Positions 7,932 to 15,984 of a DNA stretch of 64,000 nucleotides are shown here, piece by piece. A program made the position numbers and the translations under genes. The stretch lies in contig CAKSWT010000003.1 in the NCBI GenBank assembly GCA_934512135.1, positions 159,698-223,697 of the forward strand, given 5' to 3'. Positions within the stretch are counted from its first letter, which is position 1, and the number at the start of each line of letters is the position of its first letter. Origin of the DNA: an uncultured Oscillospiraceae bacterium. GTDB taxonomy: Bacteria; Bacillota; Clostridia; Oscillospirales; Oscillospiraceae. A model generated the notes under the pieces. It ran no database searches, was not told where the DNA came from, and was given only the letters and a program-made list of their open reading frames with translations.

Positions 7932-9560
7932 ATGAGACAAGGAAACGGCCGAAGGTCGGTGATGGAGAAGGTCAGGGGAAAACGGGACTGGGTGAAAAAC
8001 GCCGTCATTATCTTTTTGGCGGTGCTGCTGGTGCTGACCTTCTTCTCCAATACCATTATGAATTATTCTCTGCCGGAGGTGGCGGCTCAGTATCCCCAGT
8101 CCACCACCATTACCACGAAAATCCGTGGCGGCGGCACCGTGGAGGCGGCCCAGACCTACAACGTCACCGTCCAGGAGAGCCGGACGGTTTCGGCGGTGAA
8201 TGTAAAGGTGGGGGACACGGTAAAAGCTGGGGACACGCTGGTGACCCTGGATGCATCGGAGAGCCAGGAGCTTCAGGATGCCCGGGCAAGCCTCAGCGCC
8301 CTGAAGCTGGAATATGAGAAAATGCAGGTGGACAAGGGCGATCAGACCCATGGAGCGCAGCAGCAGCTCCAGCAGGCCCGGGACGCGGTTTCCAATGCGG
8401 AGACGGAGCTGGCCAATGCCCGGGAATACGAAAGCGATTTGAGCTGGTATCAGAGTCAGGTGAACTCCGCCCAGAGCACCCTGAACAGCCGCAATCAGGA
8501 CAAGACCAACGCAGACAACGCCGTGGGAGCCATTCAAAATCAGCTGGGCAATGTGGAAAACAGCAATGCGGATTATTTGGCGGCCAAGGCCCGAGGGGAC
8601 GAGGAGGGGGCCAATTCCATTTACGCCAGCCAGATCGCCCCGCGAATCGCCGAGCTGACCCAGCAGCTCACCGCTGCCCAACAGACGGCCTCTGACGCGG
8701 CGGCGTCGGTGGCCGGCGCCCAGGCCTCTTTGGATTCGGCCAATGCCGCGCTGCAGCAGTTCCAAAGCGAAAACAGCGGGGCCACTACGGTGTCGGCGGC
8801 GGAGGCGGCTTTGCAGTCCGCCAGAGATGCCCTGGCTGCGGCAGAGGCCACCGAGGCGGACAATGCGGCCCAGCGGACCTACGAGAACACCATCGCCCAG
8901 AAGGATCTGGCGGCCAAGGCCCAGGAGGTGGCCGACGCCGAAGCCAAGGTGCAAAGCCTGGAGGAAAAGACCTCGGCGGCGAAAATCGTCAGCCGGTATG
9001 CCGGGGTGGTGCAGTCGGTGAATGTGGCCGCGGGAGACACCACCTCCGGGGAGACCCCTCTGATGGTGGTGGAGCTGACGGAGAAGGGCTATACCCTCAC
9101 CGCCACGGTGACCAAGGAGCAGGCGAGAATGCTCCGGCAGGGGCTTACTGCGGAGGTCACAAACCTCTGGAACAGTGGCATCACCATGACCCTCACCTCC
9201 ATCAGCGCCGATCCGCAGAATCCGGCGGCCAGCCGGACCCTGACCTTTGCGGTCCAGGGGGAGAATGTGACGGTGGGGCAGCAGCTGAACTTCTCCGTGG
9301 GCGATAAAAATGCCAGCTATGACGTGGTGGTTCCCTCCTCGGCGGTCCACAGCGACGCAGACGGCAGCTTTGTCTACACGGTGACGGTGAAATCCAGCCC
9401 CCTGGGGAACCGATACACCGTGAAAAAGACCAAGGTGGAGGTGCTGGCCTCTGACGACACCAGCTCGGCGGTCTCCGGGGAGCTGTCCACGGCGGACTTT
9501 GTGATTACCACGGCCACGGTGCCCCTTCAGGTGGGGGACCAGGTCCGGATTGCCCAATGA
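7932..9560 (+). CDS. HlyD/RND-type membrane-fusion adaptor
   Basis: 542 residues. A cytoplasmic basic N-terminus leads into one membrane helix (about 23-45). Then comes a split biotinyl-lipoyl-like domain (first half VSAVNVKVGDTVKAGDTLVTLD near 95-115; second half IVSRYAGVVQSVNVAAGDT near 350), enclosing a long alpha-helical coiled hairpin (about 115-345, Ala/Gln/Asp rich). Beta-barrel and membrane-proximal domains follow. This is the architecture of adaptors of MacA, HlyD and RND pumps, which normally work with exporters. Here it follows two importer-type permeases and precedes a MacB-core-like protein. GAGGAGG supports ATG 7932. The stop overlaps the next start by four bases. Confidence 0.85.
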   Translation: MRQGNGRRSVMEKVRGKRDWVKNAVIIFLAVLLVLTFFSNTIMNYSLPEVAAQYPQSTTITTKIRGGGTVEAAQTYNVTVQESRTVSAVNVKVGDTVKAGDTLVTLDASESQELQDARASLSALKLEYEKMQVDKGDQTHGAQQQLQQARDAVSNAETELANAREYESDLSWYQSQVNSAQSTLNSRNQDKTNADNAVGAIQNQLGNVENSNADYLAAKARGDEEGANSIYASQIAPRIAELTQQLTAAQQTASDAAASVAGAQASLDSANAALQQFQSENSGATTVSAAEAALQSARDALAAAEATEADNAAQRTYENTIAQKDLAAKAQEVADAEAKVQSLEEKTSAAKIVSRYAGVVQSVNVAAGDTTSGETPLMVVELTEKGYTLTATVTKEQARMLRQGLTAEVTNLWNSGITMTLTSISADPQNPAASRTLTFAVQGENVTVGQQLNFSVGDKNASYDVVVPSSAVHSDADGSFVYTVTVKSSPLGNRYTVKKTKVEVLASDDTSSAVSGELSTADFVITTATVPLQVGDQVRIAQ

Positions 9561-10747
9561 GGGGGCGAATCAAGCACTGGAGGGCGGTGCTGTGGGCCCT
9601 GGTCTGCCTGGCCTGTGTGCTTGCCCTGTGGGGCATGTGCCGGGGAGATCAAAAGACCGTTTCCCATTTGACCTCCCAGCTGGGGGCCCAGCGGTGGGAG
9701 ACGGAGGAAAAGCCCTATGCCATGGCCTCGGTCTTTCTCCCGGAGGACCAGGGGGTGCCCCAGGACCGGATGGGGGAGATCTATCTGGCGGTGGAAAACG
9801 CCCTGACCGCCGGAGGGGTCAGCTCCGAGTCGTACCCTTGGCTTTACGGGGCCTCCTATGAGAGCTCGGCCACCTTAAAAAACGGAACGGCGTCCTGTGA
9901 GGTGGAGCTGACGGCCATTGCCGGAGACTTTTTCCGCATCCACCCCATGCCCCTGCTAAGCGGCTGGTATATCTGGGAGGAGGACCTGATGCACGACCGG
10001 ATCGTGCTGGATCGGCAGACCGCCTGGAATCTGTACTACTCCATGAATGTGGCGGGACAGTATCTCACCGTCAACGGGGTCCAATATCAGGTGGCGGCGG
10101 TGGTGGACACCGAGCCGGGAGAATACAATGAGCTGGCCGCCGAGGGGACCTGCCGGGCCTGGGTATTTTCGGATTCCCCGGCGCTGGGCCAGGACCTGAC
10201 CCAGGGGGCGACACAGCCCGGATATACCTGTGTGGAGATGATTCTGCCCCAGCCGGTGAAGGACTTTGCCGCCGCCACCCTGAAAAACGCCTTGAAGGAT
10301 ATGATCCCGGAGACCACGGCAATCACGGACAATTCCGGCCGGTTCTCCCTGAAGCACCGATGGGAGGTGCTGCGGCATTTCACCACCCGGGGAATCTCCC
10401 AGGAGGCCGTAAACTATCCCTACTGGGAAAATGCCGCCCGGCTCACGGAGAATCATCTGGCTCTGCGGCTGATCCCCGAGATAATTCTGGGGGCCATCCC
10501 GGCAATCAGCCTGGTGATCCTGCTGCTGTGGCTGAACCACCGGCGGACCTGGGGGCTTCACAGCATTTTCCAGGCTGTGGAGAACGCCGTGGACCGGAAG
10601 CACCAGAGAGACTATTATGCCCAGGAAAAGCCCCGGGAGAGGCGTCCCGCCCCCTGGAGGCGGTACCTGGAGGAACGGGGTGCCCGCCGACGACGGGAAA
10701 AGGCCCTGGGCTATGAAAAGAAGCACCGGGGAAGCCGGAGAAGATAA
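9557..10747 (+). CDS. MacB-periplasmic-core-like protein with terminal membrane helices
   Basis: 396 residues with a signal-anchor helix at about 11-30 and a second helix at about 310-328, followed by a basic Arg-rich tail. The extracytoplasmic part resembles the MacB/FtsX core domain: DRIVLDRQTAWNLYYSMNVAGQYLTVNG then YQVAAVVD near residues 150-185, the pattern usually seen as X-hydrophobic-G-x-hydrophobic-NG-x-x-Y-x-V-x-G-V-V. A real FtsX permease has four helices; this has two, so it is a reduced or derived form. ATGA coupling to the HlyD-like gene suggests the two proteins touch in the envelope. No enzymatic function can be assigned. Confidence 0.7.
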   Translation: MRGRIKHWRAVLWALVCLACVLALWGMCRGDQKTVSHLTSQLGAQRWETEEKPYAMASVFLPEDQGVPQDRMGEIYLAVENALTAGGVSSESYPWLYGASYESSATLKNGTASCEVELTAIAGDFFRIHPMPLLSGWYIWEEDLMHDRIVLDRQTAWNLYYSMNVAGQYLTVNGVQYQVAAVVDTEPGEYNELAAEGTCRAWVFSDSPALGQDLTQGATQPGYTCVEMILPQPVKDFAAATLKNALKDMIPETTAITDNSGRFSLKHRWEVLRHFTTRGISQEAVNYPYWENAARLTENHLALRLIPEIILGAIPAISLVILLLWLNHRRTWGLHSIFQAVENAVDRKHQRDYYAQEKPRERRPAPWRRYLEERGARRRREKALGYEKKHRGSRRR

Positions 10748-10772
10748 ACCACCGACAGAAAAGAGGTATTCT

Positions 10773-13352
10773 ATGAATTGCTACTTGAAACGAGCCGCTG
10801 CAATCGCCCTGTCCGGCGCCATGTGCATGGGAATGCTGGGGGGCTGTGGAGACAAGAAGGAGTCCCAGGAGCAGTCTCAGTTTAAGACCCTGGCCCAGGA
10901 GCTGGGCTATGGCTACGTCGGCAGCTACAGCAATCTGGATGATTTGGGCCTGAGCTATGTGAACCAGACCTCCTCGGCCCAGGGGAAGCTCTATCTCTAC
11001 GGAGAGCAGTATGACGAGACCACCATGACCAGTACCCAGAAGCTCCTGGCCAAGGACCTGTCCACTGGGGACGTTACGGAGATTCCCCTGCCGGAGCTGA
11101 TGGAGGCTAAGGACAACAGCGGGGAATATGTGATCCAGCTGGTGGTAAATTCCGACGGCAGCGGCTACTGGATGGTGAGCAACCAGTACAGCTATACCAT
11201 TCTGGATGATATGGCCGTCCCGAAGGAGACTACCGAGACGACCACAGAGGAGGCAAGTCCGGAGGAGCCCGCCACTGAGGAGCCCACCACTGAGGAGGCG
11301 GCGCCGGAGGAGGATGCAGGCATGGCCGGGGAATACCAGGCGGTGCTTCTGGCGGAGGAGACGCCGCTGGAGGAGGGAGAAGCTCTGGCAGAGGAAACCG
11401 TGGCGCCGGAGGAGACCCAGGAGGCCCCCACTGAGGAGGTGCCGGCTGAGGAGGTACCGACCGAGGAGATGCCAGAGACCCAAAATGTCGATAGAAATAT
11501 CCTGCGGAAGTGCGATATGTCCGGCAATGTGCTGCTGGAGATCGACCTCACCGAGGACACCAAGGACATGGAGTACTTCTATCCTATGGGCATGGCCCAG
11601 GACGCCCAGGGAAACATCTATGTGGCCGCGGACGAGGTGATCCTCTGCTATGGCAGCGACGGCAGCCGAAAGGCCGATGTGCCGGTAAACAATATGTACC
11701 TTCGGTCCCTGGTGGCCACGGAGACCGGCGTCGTACTGGTCAACGGCTGGGACAATGAAACGGGGAATAACGTAATGGGCCGGCTGGAAAACGGCGGCAT
11801 CACCCAGCTGGAGCCCCCGGATGCGGGCCTCTATACGAACTGGAACGTCTATGGGGGAAGCGGCAACAACGTGCTGCTCAGCAGCAGCGACAAGCTCTAC
11901 TCCATGGATGTCGTCAGCGGGGAGAGCACTGCGCTGCTGTCCTGGACGGAGTGCGACATTAACGGCGGTTTTATTACCGGGGTGGTGGCCGATGGCACGG
12001 ACAAGGTCCTGGTGCTGACGTCGGACTATATCGCCGGGCCTGTAGGCTATGAGCTGGGGATCCTGACCAAGACGCCCCTGGACCAGATGCCCCAGCGGAC
12101 GGTGCTGACCCTGGGCATGGACTATATGGACAGCAACTTCCAGCGGGCGGTGATTAAATTCAACCGGAACAGCGACACCTACCGGGTGAACATTGTGAAC
12201 TACGAAAGCTATAATACCCAGGAGGACTATACCGCCGGAGCGGATCAGCTGGACCGGGACATTATCTCCGGCAGCTGCCCGGACATTTTGGCGGTGTCCT
12301 CCAGCAAGGTTGGAAAATACACGGCCAAGGGCGCCCTGGCGGATCTGACGCCGCTGATGGAGAAGGACGGGGAATTCGCCCAGGACAGCCTGCTCAGCGG
12401 CCCGGTGAAGTTCTTCCAGGAGGGGGACAAGCTCTATGGTCTGCCCAGCGGTTTCAACCTACAGACCATGGTGGCCAGCGCCAAGCTCGTGGGGGACAAG
12501 ACCAGCTGGACCATGGCGGAGCTGTCCCAGATGGCGGAGGGGCTGCCCGATGGCGTTCGCCTTACGGCCTACTACACCCAGGCGGACTTCCTGAGTGTGA
12601 TGACCTATCAGAATCTCAACCAGTTTGTGGACTACGGAACCGCCAGCTGCAGCTTTGACAGCGACGCCTTCCGGCAGCTGCTGAATCTGGCCGCCAAGCT
12701 GCCTGATACCTACGACACAGGCAGTGCAGATGGGGTAGAAATGTCCGCCTACGACGATGATTTCAGCCAGGTCCAGCGGGGCGATGTCCTCCTGACCACA
12801 GAGCATGTCTACGACAGCGACTCGATTAAGACCATGTATCAGCTCTATAATCAGGACAACGGCTTTGTCCGCATCGGATTCCCCACAGACGGCAGCTCCA
12901 GCGGCGGGATGATCAGCATCCAAAACGGGCTGGCAATCTCCTCCCGGTGCAAGAATCAGGAGGGGGCCTGGGCGTTCCTCAAGACCATGCTCTCGGATGA
13001 GGTGCAGGGGACCATGTGGTCACTGCCGGTGACGGTTTCCGCCTTTGACAAGGTGCTGGAGGATGCCATGAAGCCCAACTATTACACCGACCAAAACGGC
13101 AATCAGGTGGAGTCCACCTACAGCACCTATATCGGCGACACCGAGTACAAAATCGTCCCGGTGACCCAGGACCAGGCGGAGGACTTTAAGGCCTATGTCA
13201 ACAACGCCAGCCTATGCGGAGACTATGACACGGATATTATGGACATTGTAACCGAGGAGGCGGGGGCCTTCTTTGCCGGAGACAAAACCGCAGAGGAGGC
13301 GGCAAAGCTCATCCAGAACCGTGTGACCACCTATTTGGGCGAAAACAGCTGA
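10773..13352 (+). CDS. Lipoprotein: beta-propeller-like region fused to ABC solute-binding domain
   Basis: 859 residues. Signal peptide with lipobox MLGGC, lipidated Cys at about 25. Residues 30-150 and 237-440 look like propeller blades (repeats of GNIYVAADEVILCYG, NNVLLSSSDKLYSMD, DKVLVLTSDY). A Glu/Thr/Pro-rich acidic insert sits at about 150-236. From about 444 to the end is a family 1 extracellular solute-binding domain (VLTLGMDYMDSNFQRAVIKFN, then CPDILAVSSSKVGKYTAKGALADLTPLME, then GLAISSRCKNQEGAWAFLKTML). Ordinary binding proteins are 400-550 residues, so the propeller is an addition. It is the last gene of the operon and presumably delivers a carbohydrate or polymer fragment to the two permeases. 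ATG 10773 is chosen because it begins the signal peptide; a start at 10617 lies inside the upstream gene. Confidence 0.82.
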   Translation: MNCYLKRAAAIALSGAMCMGMLGGCGDKKESQEQSQFKTLAQELGYGYVGSYSNLDDLGLSYVNQTSSAQGKLYLYGEQYDETTMTSTQKLLAKDLSTGDVTEIPLPELMEAKDNSGEYVIQLVVNSDGSGYWMVSNQYSYTILDDMAVPKETTETTTEEASPEEPATEEPTTEEAAPEEDAGMAGEYQAVLLAEETPLEEGEALAEETVAPEETQEAPTEEVPAEEVPTEEMPETQNVDRNILRKCDMSGNVLLEIDLTEDTKDMEYFYPMGMAQDAQGNIYVAADEVILCYGSDGSRKADVPVNNMYLRSLVATETGVVLVNGWDNETGNNVMGRLENGGITQLEPPDAGLYTNWNVYGGSGNNVLLSSSDKLYSMDVVSGESTALLSWTECDINGGFITGVVADGTDKVLVLTSDYIAGPVGYELGILTKTPLDQMPQRTVLTLGMDYMDSNFQRAVIKFNRNSDTYRVNIVNYESYNTQEDYTAGADQLDRDIISGSCPDILAVSSSKVGKYTAKGALADLTPLMEKDGEFAQDSLLSGPVKFFQEGDKLYGLPSGFNLQTMVASAKLVGDKTSWTMAELSQMAEGLPDGVRLTAYYTQADFLSVMTYQNLNQFVDYGTASCSFDSDAFRQLLNLAAKLPDTYDTGSADGVEMSAYDDDFSQVQRGDVLLTTEHVYDSDSIKTMYQLYNQDNGFVRIGFPTDGSSSGGMISIQNGLAISSRCKNQEGAWAFLKTMLSDEVQGTMWSLPVTVSAFDKVLEDAMKPNYYTDQNGNQVESTYSTYIGDTEYKIVPVTQDQAEDFKAYVNNASLCGDYDTDIMDIVTEEAGAFFAGDKTAEEAAKLIQNRVTTYLGENS

Positions 13353-13379
13353 TTGGAAGGTGAGATTTGACAAGCAGCA

Positions 13380-13413
13380 GGGGACCGTGCAGAGGCACGG
13401 TCCCCTATTCGTT
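13380..13413 (+). terminator. Intrinsic terminator of the 6034-13352 operon
   Basis: Perfect 11-bp stem GGGGACCGTGC / GCACGGTCCCC (13380-13390 with 13395-13405), loop AGAG, then TATTCGTTT. Confidence 0.8.
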
Positions 13414-13444
13414 TGAAATTACCGGAGCATTTTTTGATTTCCTA

Positions 13445-13473
13445 TTGACAGAATGGGAATTGTCTGATAGAAT
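13445..13473 (+). promoter_or_regulatory. Promoter for the DUF2325 gene
   Basis: TTGACA (13445-13450), 17-bp spacer, TAGAAT (13468-13473). Start of transcription expected near 13480, giving a leader of about 80 nt. Confidence 0.78.
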
Positions 13474-13481
13474 ATCAGCAA

Positions 13482-13543
13482 GTTAGTCATAAATAACCGC
13501 CGCAAGGCGGATTTCTACCACGGGTGAGTTAGTTATATCTAAC
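13482..13543 (+). promoter_or_regulatory. Two similar inverted repeats flanking a hairpin in the DUF2325 leader
   Basis: GTTAGTCATAAATAAC (13482-13497) and GTTAGTTATATCTAAC (13528-13543) share GTTAGT-N5-(T/A)AAC; the second is a clean GTTAG/CTAAC palindrome. Between them is CCGC-CGCAA-GCGG. They could be paired operators for a metal- or redox-responsive repressor, or arms of an RNA element. The regulator is not identifiable here. Confidence 0.45.
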
Positions 13544-13562
13544 CGAAAGAAAGGTGAATTCT

Positions 13563-13847
13563 ATGAGTGTTGTCATCATCGGGGGAAACGAGTGTATGGT
13601 CTGCCGCTATCAGCAGATCTGTAAGCGCCACGGCTATCAGGCCAAGGTATTTGCCAAGGAAAACGGCCCCATGAAAAAGAAGATCGGGTCCCCGGATCTG
13701 ATGATCCTGTTTACCAATACCGTGTCCCACAAGATGGTCATTTGTGCCGTTCAGGAGGCAAAAAAGAACAATGTGCCGGTGGTGCGCATTCACTCCAGCA
13801 GCGCCTCGGCGCTGCAGCAGGCCCTGACGGAGCATTTGTCCAACTGA
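13563..13847 (+). CDS. DUF2325 domain protein
   Basis: 94 residues. The sequence begins SVVIIGGNECMVCRYQQICKRHGY and carries GSPDLMILFTNTVSHKMV and VRIHSSSASALQQAL, the arrangement of DUF2325 proteins, which are small Rossmann-like proteins often found near iron or redox genes in Firmicutes. A Cys cluster (ECMVC, then QQIC) may bind metal. Function is not established. ATG 13563 is preferred over the GTG at 13554 because the GTG overlaps the AAAGGTG ribosome site. The gene stands alone behind its own promoter and the paired inverted repeats at 13482-13543. Confidence 0.8.
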   Translation: MSVVIIGGNECMVCRYQQICKRHGYQAKVFAKENGPMKKKIGSPDLMILFTNTVSHKMVICAVQEAKKNNVPVVRIHSSSASALQQALTEHLSN

Positions 13848-13958
13848 TTCCCCCATTGACGGGTCTGTTGCAAAAACAAATAATGGAAGCAAAATAGAAG
13901 GAATACTTGCAAAAACAGAGCAGCAGGGGGAAGAGTGAAGGGGGGCAAGGCCCGCCCG
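13848..13958. other. Intergenic stretch with a direct repeat
   Basis: About 110 bases between convergent genes. TTGCAAAAACA occurs at about 13868 and again at about 13909, on an A-rich background. I see no hairpin terminator and no gene. Confidence 0.4.
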
Positions 13959-14558
13959 TCATTTGCCGGGGGCGGGGTCCAGAATCCGCAGAGGCGGGCC
14001 CTCCAGCGATACCACCTGGGCCCCCAGAGAATGGGCCTCCTCCAGATGGTGGGTGACCAGCACCACCGGTTTCCGGGCGGCGGCATCCCGAATCAGGGGA
14101 TACAGGGCCTCACGAATGGCCGGGTCCAGGCCCTGAAAGGGCTCGTCCAGCAGCAGCACATCCGAGGGAGCGGCCAGGGCCCGGGCTATGGCCACCCGCC
14201 GGCGCATCCCTCCGCTGAGGGAATCGGGAAAGCTGTTTTTTTCCGAAAGCAGGCCCACGGCGGCCAAATAGTGCTCGGCGGTCTGCGGGGAGACGCCGGT
14301 GGGGACGGTGATGTTCCTCCGGAGGCTGAGCCAGGGCAGCAGCCGGTCCTCCTGGAATACCACGGCGCATTGGCCCACCCCCAAGACCGACCCGGACTCC
14401 GGGGTCTCCAGGCCGCAGAGGACCCGGAGCAGCGTGGTCTTTCCGCAGCCGGAGGGGCCGCTGAGGCAGAGAATGCCCCTCTCCGGCAGGGTGAGGGAGA
14501 AGCGGTCCAGCACCGGCTTTTCTCCAAAGCGGAGCGACAGCTCCTGGAGCTGAATCAT
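13959..14558 (-). CDS. Orphan ABC ATPase, SsuB/TauB-like
   Basis: 199 residues, about 50 shorter than typical nitrate/sulfonate/taurine-type ATPases; it ends shortly after the H-loop. Walker A GPSGCGKTT (about 35), Q-loop AVVFQEDRLLPWLS, signature LSGGMRRRVAIARAL and Walker B VLLLDEPFQGLD are intact, so it should hydrolyse ATP. QEDRLLPW is characteristic of the SsuB/TauB/NrtD/ThiZ group, which serve importers of sulfonates, nitrate or pyrimidine precursors. No permease or binding protein is adjacent. ATG 14558 has GGAGGTG behind it; the longer frame to 14642 runs back into the divergent gene's promoter. Confidence 0.82.
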   Translation of the reverse strand: MIQLQELSLRFGEKPVLDRFSLTLPERGILCLSGPSGCGKTTLLRVLCGLETPESGSVLGVGQCAVVFQEDRLLPWLSLRRNITVPTGVSPQTAEHYLAAVGLLSEKNSFPDSLSGGMRRRVAIARALAAPSDVLLLDEPFQGLDPAIREALYPLIRDAAARKPVVLVTHHLEEAHSLGAQVVSLEGPPLRILDPAPGK

Positions 14559-14621
14559 GGGAACACCTCCTGACATTTCCTTCATGATACACGGCGGAAA
14601 GCAGAAAGTCAATCGGACATC

Positions 14622-14650
14622 TTGCCAGATGGAAAAAACCAATGTATAAT
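14622..14650 (+). promoter_or_regulatory. Promoter for the cytidylate-kinase-like gene
   Basis: TTGCCA (14622-14627), 17-bp spacer, TATAAT (14645-14650). It rules out the long-frame start at 14622. Confidence 0.75.
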
Positions 14651-14681
14651 GGAGTTACCCTATAGGAAAGGCTGTGATTCC

Positions 14682-15338
14682 ATGAATAATCTTCCAATGA
14701 TAACGATCAGTCGTCAATACGGCACCAGCGGCCACAAGATTGCAGAGCTCCTGGCAAAGAAGCTGGAGCTTCCCTTTTATGACAAGGACCTGATTACCAT
14801 CGCCTCTCAGGAGAGCCGATTTGGAGAACGGGCCTTTGAAGCCGCAGAGGAGGCTGCCACCACGCCTCTGGGCTATGCCCTGAGCAACCGGAGCAATCGC
14901 AGCATTTATGGGATGCCCCTAAACGATCAGCTGTTTATGGTCCAGGCCGGTGTGATTCGCACAGTGGCCGATCAGGGACCGGCGCTGTTTGTGGGCCGGT
15001 GCGCCGACTACGTTCTGGACGGATATAAGGAGACCATTAAGATCTTTCTCCAGGCCAGCGTGGAGTCCCGGATTAAAAACGTCATGGAGCGGGAAAATCT
15101 CTGCCGCCGGGACGCAGAGGCCCGGATTAAGCGGCTGGACAAGTCCCGTGCCACCTATTACAACTATTACACCGACCGGAAGTGGAGCGACCTGAAAAAC
15201 TATGACATTGTGCTGAACGTCAGCTACCTGACCCCGGAGGAGGCGGCGGAGCTGCTGTACACCTTTGTTCGCCAGGTGGTGGAAAAAACCGGCGCCCTGA
15301 AGGCGGAGGCCCAGGAGCGGAAGGAACATCTGAAATAA
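14682..15338 (+). CDS. Cytidylate kinase-like family protein
   Basis: 218 residues. It begins MITISRQYGTSGHKIAELLAKKLELPFYDKDLI, the start of the cytidylate_kin2 family, where the usual GxxGxGK P-loop is replaced by YGTSGH. Further marks are LFVGRCADYVL and the lid region ESRIKNVMERENLCRRDAEARIKRLDKSRATYYNYYT. Relatives are common in Clostridia and are annotated as nucleotide kinases, but the substrate is not established and a true Cmk is usually encoded elsewhere. AGGAAAGG precedes ATG 14682. A shared bidirectional terminator follows. Confidence 0.85.
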   Translation: MNNLPMITISRQYGTSGHKIAELLAKKLELPFYDKDLITIASQESRFGERAFEAAEEAATTPLGYALSNRSNRSIYGMPLNDQLFMVQAGVIRTVADQGPALFVGRCADYVLDGYKETIKIFLQASVESRIKNVMERENLCRRDAEARIKRLDKSRATYYNYYTDRKWSDLKNYDIVLNVSYLTPEEAAELLYTFVRQVVEKTGALKAEAQERKEHLK

Positions 15339-15342
15339 AGCA

Positions 15343-15373
15343 GGGCCCCGGAGCGCATAGCGCTCCGGGGCCC
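15343..15373. terminator. Bidirectional terminator between convergent genes
   Basis: Perfect 13-bp stem GGGCCCCGGAGCG / CGCTCCGGGGCCC (15343-15355 with 15361-15373), five-base loop. It lies between the convergent cytidylate-kinase-like gene and recR. Confidence 0.75.
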
Positions 15374-15380
15374 GTCTTGA

Positions 15381-15983
15381 TTATTCCATGGGAATCCGGC
15401 CCTCCAGGGCCCGGGACAGGGTCACCTCGTCGGCGTACTCCAGCTGTCCCCCTACGGGGATGCCGTAGGCCAACCGGGTGACCTTCACCCCAAAGGGCTT
15501 CAGCAGCCGGCTGAGGTACATGGCGGTGGCCTCGCCCTCGGTGTCCGGGTTGGTGGCCATAATGACCTCCTGGACGTCCTGATCGGCCACCCGCTGGAGC
15601 AGCTCCCGAATCTTCAGGTCCTCGGGGCCGATGTTTCCCAGGGGGGAGATTACCCCGTGAAGCACATGGTAGGTGCCCCGGTACTCCCGGGCCTTTTCCA
15701 TGGCGATTACATCTTTGGGTTCCGCCACCACGCAGATGAGACGCTTGTCCCGGGTGTCGTCGGAGCAGATGGGGCACAGGGGCTGGTCGGTGAGATTCTG
15801 GCAGACAGGACAGGTGTGGACCGTCTGCCGGGCCTCTAAAATGGCCTGGGCAAAGGCGTTGGCGTCCTGGTCGCTCATGCCCAGCATAAAGAAGGCCAGC
15901 CGCCGGGCGGTCTTGGTGCCGATGCCGGGGAGCTTGGCGAACTGCTCGCTGAGCCGTTCCAAACTGACGGGATAGCTGCGCAT
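15381..15983 (-). CDS. recR: Recombination mediator protein RecR
   Basis: 200 residues, the standard length. RecR with RecO loads RecA at gaps in the recombinational repair pathway. The N-terminal helix-hairpin-helix LPGIGTKTARRLAF, the zinc finger CPVCQNLTDQPLCPIC, and a Toprim domain (ICVVAEPKDVIAMEK, then TNPDTEGEATAMYL) are all present in order. ATG 15983 fits the family start MRSYPVSLERL; the GTG at 15998 would overlap ybaB and adds residues not found in the family. It is the last gene of the scr-dnaX-ybaB-recR block. Confidence 0.96.
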   Translation of the reverse strand: MRSYPVSLERLSEQFAKLPGIGTKTARRLAFFMLGMSDQDANAFAQAILEARQTVHTCPVCQNLTDQPLCPICSDDTRDKRLICVVAEPKDVIAMEKAREYRGTYHVLHGVISPLGNIGPEDLKIRELLQRVADQDVQEVIMATNPDTEGEATAMYLSRLLKPFGVKVTRLAYGIPVGGQLEYADEVTLSRALEGRIPME

Positions 15984-15984
15984 C

